Positions 6,032 to 8,968 of a DNA stretch of 8,968 nt are shown here, piece by piece (the first letter of the stretch is position 1; each line of letters begins with the position of its first letter). Both the position numbers and the translations under genes were made by a program. The stretch covers positions 1 through 8,968 of the forward strand of contig JADZBT010000125.1 of NCBI GenBank assembly GCA_020851915.1. The letters run 5' to 3'. The stretch is from Alphaproteobacteria bacterium (GTDB taxonomy: Bacteria > Pseudomonadota > Alphaproteobacteria > Rickettsiales > RI-342). The notes under the pieces are model-generated. The model was not told the origin of the DNA, searched no databases, and saw only the letters and a program-made list of their open reading frames with translations.

Positions 6032-6093
6032 ATCTATCCCCGCAAGTGCAGGGAAACGCTGGCGTAACCGGTGCAGGGCAGGGGGCGCGTGGT

Positions 6094-6585
6094 CTAAAGT
6101 GCCCTGACCGCTTCCAGCACTTCTTCGGCGTGGCCGTCGGCTTTGACGTTGTGCCAGATGTGGGCGAGGACGCCCTCTTCATCGATGAGGAAGGTGGCGC
6201 GCTCGATGCCCATGTATTTTTTGCCGTACATGCTCTTTTCTATCCATACGCCGTAGGAGGCGCAGAGCGAGCCGTCGGTGTCCGATACCAGCGGATAGGC
6301 GATGTTGAATTTATCGCGGAATTTGCAGTGCGACTTGATGTCGTCCTTCGATGCGCCGATGACCACTGCGCCTGCGGCGATGAAGTCCTTGATGTGCGCG
6401 GTGAAGGCTTTGGCTTCCAGCGTGCAGCCGGGAGTGTCGTCCTTGGGATAGAAATAGAGCACGACCTTTTTGCCACGGTAATCTGACAGGCTGATGTCCT
6501 TGCCGCTGTCGGCGGGGAGTGTGAAGGCGGGGGCCTTGTCGCCTACCTGTAATCCAGTAGATTTTGCTGTTGCTGTTTTTGCCAT
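6094..6585 (-). CDS. bcp: Thioredoxin-dependent peroxiredoxin, Bcp/PrxQ family
   Basis: Bcp reduces hydrogen peroxide and organic or lipid hydroperoxides in the cytosol, with thioredoxin or a similar donor restoring the enzyme. The 163-residue product is normal length. The thioredoxin-like fold starts at LQVGDKAPAFTLPADSG (12-28). The active-site pattern PxxxTxxC is P47, T51 and peroxidatic Cys54 in DDTPGCTLEA, and Arg129 lies in GIERATFLID. The resolving Cys found five residues after the peroxidatic one in many PrxQ proteins is Lys59 here. Cys87 and Cys108 (SLCASYGVW) remain; Cys108 matches a Cys found in the E. coli protein. The gene starts 15 bp after glnE with GGAGG 5 nt before ATG, so it is probably co-transcribed with glnE. 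Confidence is high for the family and lower for the resolving mechanism. Confidence 0.95.
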   Translation of the reverse strand: MAKTATAKSTGLQVGDKAPAFTLPADSGKDISLSDYRGKKVVLYFYPKDDTPGCTLEAKAFTAHIKDFIAAGAVVIGASKDDIKSHCKFRDKFNIAYPLVSDTDGSLCASYGVWIEKSMYGKKYMGIERATFLIDEEGVLAHIWHNVKADGHAEEVLEAVRAL

Positions 6586-6588
6586 GGA

Positions 6589-6595
6589 CTCCTCC
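6589..6595 (-). promoter_or_regulatory. Shine-Dalgarno sequence of bcp
   Basis: GGAGGAG on the minus strand, with the GGAGG core 5 nt before the ATG at 6585. It lies in the 15-bp gap after the glnE stop and fixes the start. It is the strongest ribosome binding site in the window. Confidence 0.85.
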
Positions 6596-6600
6596 GTTGA

Positions 6601-8968
6601 TTAGCCGGTGATGATCTGCTCGAACCAGCTTTTGACGCGTGTCTGGTGGAGCATAAGCCCTTCCTTGAGGCTTTCAAAGCTTTTTTCGCCCAATGTCTGG
6701 GCGAGGAAATGCTTGAGCCCTTCGGCGGTGGCGTTCTCGTCGAAGCGGCTGCTGCTGCCCGCGCACAGGCGCAGGATGCTCTGCACCGATGTGGTGTAGG
6801 CGCAGGCGCTTCGCAGGCCGAGGGCTACGGATGGCTCAAGGAGTTTCAGTTGGCCGCAATGCTCGAATACCTGCGCGGTATGGTTGCTGAGTATGCCCGG
6901 ATGGGTATGCGCGTGGGCCAGTTGCAGGAATTGTGCGATGAATTCGAGATCGACCAGACCGCCACGGATGTATTTCACGTTCCATAGATTATCCGTGCTG
7001 TGCTGCGCTTCTATCTTCAGGCGCATGTCGAGGATGTCGTGCGCCAGCGTGGGGATGTCGCGGGGACGGGTGAGTTCGGTGCGGATGAGGGCGTCGAGCG
7101 TCTTGCATAAGGCGGGGTCGCCAACGACCGCGCGGGCACGGGTGAGGGCCATGCGCTCGAACGTCCAGGCGTGGGAGAGGTAATATTCCTCGATGCTCTC
7201 CACGCGGCTGGCCAGTGGGCCATCCTTGCCGTAGGGGCGAAGGCGGGTATCGGCTTCGTAGAGCATGCCTTCCGGCGTCAGGCTGGTGCAGGCGTGGATG
7301 ACGCGCTGCGCGAGGCGCTCGTAATAGACATTCGCAGGAAGCGGCTTGACGCCGTTGGACGTGGCGTCCGGCGCGGGTACGGAATAGGCGAACACGAGGT
7401 CGAGGTCGGAGCCGAAAGTGAGTTCGCGTGCACCCAGCTTGCCCAGCGCCATGATCGCACAGGCACTGTCCTTGATGCGTCCGTATTGGGTGACGAATTG
7501 TTCTTTCACCAGCGCCAGCAAGCGGGCCAGCACGGCCTCTGCGATGGTGGAGAGGGTTTCGGATACCTGCGAGGGGGCGGCTAATCCGCGCAGCAGATGG
7601 ACGCCCGCCTGAAAGCGCCGCTCATTGGCGAAGCGGCAGAGTGAGGTGAGGCCGTCCTCGAAATCGCGGCGGCGCGAGAGCATCGCGTCCAGCTCGCTCT
7701 CCAGAACGGCGCGTGTGGGAAGCGCGGCGTAGAAATCCGGAAGCAACACGGCGTCGAACAGGGAGGGGCGCTTGCTCAGCACATCGGCCAGCGCCGGGGC
7801 ATTTCCCATGATTTCCGCAACGAGTTTCAGCAATGCGGGGTTGGAATGGAACAGTGAGAATAGCTGCACACCGGCGGGAAGGTATTTGACGAATTCATCG
7901 AATTTGCGGAAGGCGACGTCAGGCTGCCCGGTCGCGGTGAGCAGGCGCAGGAGAGAAGGCGTTATCTCGGTGATGAGTTCGCGCGCACGCTTGGTGCGGG
8001 TGGCGCGGGCATTGCCAAAATGCCAGCCGCGTATGCTCTGCGATACCATGCGCGGATCGGAGAAGCCCATGGCGGCCAGCGTGTTGAGCGTGTCGGGATC
8101 GTCATCCGTGCCGGTGAAAACAAGATTGCCCTGATTGCCCAGCGGCGCGGTTTCGCTGAAAAGTGCGGTGTAGTGCAGCTTTACGGTGGTGAGCGTTGCG
8201 AGCAATTCGGCGCGGAAACTCCGGCTGTCGGGGTAACCCATGAAATGCGCGATGCGTTCCACGTCCTGCTCGGTGTCGGGCAGGGAATGGGTCTGCTGGT
8301 CGGCGACCATTTGCAGGCGATGCTCCAGGCGGCGCAGGTAGTCATAGGCCTCGATCAGCGCGTCGGCGACCTCCGGTTTCACCTTGTTGGCCTTGACCAG
8401 TGCGTGAATGGTCGTGCAGGTGGGCTGGGTACGCAGCTCCGGCAAGCGACCGCCCCAGATGAGCTGCTGCGTCTGGCCAAAGAATTCTATCTCGCGGATG
8501 CCGCCGCGCCCCAGCTTGACGTTGTAGCCCAGCAGGTCGTCGGGTATTTCGCCGGCCTTGGCGTCGATCTGGCGCTTGACGGACTGGATGTCGGCAATCG
8601 CGGCGAAATCCAGCGATTTGCGCCAGATGAACGGCCGCAGGCGGGCAAGGAATTCCTGACCTGCCGTGATGTCGCCCGCAACGGGGCGGGCCTTGATGAG
8701 CGCAGCGCGCTCCCAGTTCTGACCGACGCTCTCGTAGTAGGTCATGGCGCCCGAAACGGATACCGCCATAGGCGTCGAGGAGGGATCGGGGCGCAGGCGC
8801 AGATCGGTGCGGAATACATAGCCGTCGGCGGTGCGGTCCTGCATGAGGCGTACTGTGTTGCGCGCGAGTTCCACGCAGAATTTCTGGATGTCGCTGCCGC
8901 CCGTATAGGGCATGGATTCGCGGTCGAAGAGGCTGATTAGATCGATGTCGCTGGAATAATTCAGCTCG
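6601..8968 (-). CDS. glnE: Bifunctional glutamine synthetase adenylyltransferase/adenylyl-removing enzyme, N-terminus missing (runs off right edge)
   Basis: GlnE adds AMP to glutamine synthetase to lower its activity and removes it again, under control of the PII protein and glutamine, in the cytosol. The 788 residues present begin inside the N-terminal adenylyl-removing domain at ELNYSSDIDLI (1-11), which carries that domain's metal-binding Asp pair, followed by RTDLRLRPDPSSTPM (53-67) and KLGRGGIREIEFF (151-163). The C-terminal adenylyltransferase domain repeats the pattern: GARELTFGSDLDLVF (512-526), DTRLRPYGKDGPL (573-585) and KYIRGGLVDLEFIAQF (665-680). The paired motifs show the two fused nucleotidyltransferase domains, both with catalytic residues intact. 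Alphaproteobacterial GlnE is usually somewhat under 1000 residues, so roughly 150-200 residues are outside. The frame is open to the edge, so the ATG at 8913 is an internal Met. bcp follows 15 bp downstream. Confidence 0.96.
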   Translation of the reverse strand, partial: ELNYSSDIDLISLFDRESMPYTGGSDIQKFCVELARNTVRLMQDRTADGYVFRTDLRLRPDPSSTPMAVSVSGAMTYYESVGQNWERAALIKARPVAGDITAGQEFLARLRPFIWRKSLDFAAIADIQSVKRQIDAKAGEIPDDLLGYNVKLGRGGIREIEFFGQTQQLIWGGRLPELRTQPTCTTIHALVKANKVKPEVADALIEAYDYLRRLEHRLQMVADQQTHSLPDTEQDVERIAHFMGYPDSRSFRAELLATLTTVKLHYTALFSETAPLGNQGNLVFTGTDDDPDTLNTLAAMGFSDPRMVSQSIRGWHFGNARATRTKRARELITEITPSLLRLLTATGQPDVAFRKFDEFVKYLPAGVQLFSLFHSNPALLKLVAEIMGNAPALADVLSKRPSLFDAVLLPDFYAALPTRAVLESELDAMLSRRRDFEDGLTSLCRFANERRFQAGVHLLRGLAAPSQVSETLSTIAEAVLARLLALVKEQFVTQYGRIKDSACAIMALGKLGARELTFGSDLDLVFAYSVPAPDATSNGVKPLPANVYYERLAQRVIHACTSLTPEGMLYEADTRLRPYGKDGPLASRVESIEEYYLSHAWTFERMALTRARAVVGDPALCKTLDALIRTELTRPRDIPTLAHDILDMRLKIEAQHSTDNLWNVKYIRGGLVDLEFIAQFLQLAHAHTHPGILSNHTAQVFEHCGQLKLLEPSVALGLRSACAYTTSVQSILRLCAGSSSRFDENATAEGLKHFLAQTLGEKSFESLKEGLMLHQTRVKSWFEQIITG

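Noticed and set aside
6038..6053. Hairpin downstream of bcp as an intrinsic terminator
   Set aside because: The 6-bp stem includes a G-T pair and the following sequence (ATAGATACAATTTT) has no immediate T-tract.
8020..8940. Plus-strand open frame of 306 codons opposite glnE
   Set aside because: It covers the catalytic motifs of glnE in antisense. It is a GC-rich shadow frame with no family features.

Overview
The window looks like part of an alphaproteobacterial chromosome. It is GC-rich and every convincing gene lies on the minus strand. The housekeeping proteins (GlnE, Bcp/PrxQ, TrpG, TrpD) read most like alphaproteobacterial versions. The placement rests on remembered family features, not on a search, so nothing finer than class is claimed.

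In the direction of transcription (high to low coordinates) the layout is as follows. (1) glnE, the bifunctional glutamine synthetase adenylyltransferase/adenylyl-removing enzyme, enters from the right edge without its N-terminus and ends at 6601. (2) A bcp/prxQ-type peroxiredoxin follows after 15 bp with a strong Shine-Dalgarno sequence, probably in the same transcript. (3) An AT-rich intergenic stretch (5881-6093) holds a near-palindromic operator-like sequence, a possible promoter and a leader hairpin. (4) One very large gene (997-5880, 1627 codons) encodes a modular secreted protein: a conserved N-terminal segment, a FecR domain, an acidic linker, three copies of a GG[EQ]F-x-G-x-GPM motif, a Thr/Gly tandem-repeat stalk, five blocks of RTX calcium-binding nonapeptides with non-RTX inserts between them, and a C-terminal module of the type I secretion kind. 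(5) The gene closes with a textbook intrinsic terminator with a UUCG loop (941-972). (6) A GNRA-looped palindrome (902-923) lies between it and trpG. (7) trpG and the first 91 codons of trpD follow, 2 bp apart, running off the left edge.

The large gene has its own candidate promoter and a strong terminator and sits between two housekeeping units (nitrogen regulation plus peroxide defence on one side, tryptophan biosynthesis on the other). It looks like an independently expressed accessory locus. No ABC transporter, membrane fusion protein or LapD/LapG-type partner is in the window, so its export and retention machinery must be encoded elsewhere. It is the main item of interest: a FecR domain joined to a long repetitive stalk and a calcium-binding RTX region in one exported polypeptide. 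The individual domains are known families. The short linker repeats and the order of parts are what seem least ordinary.
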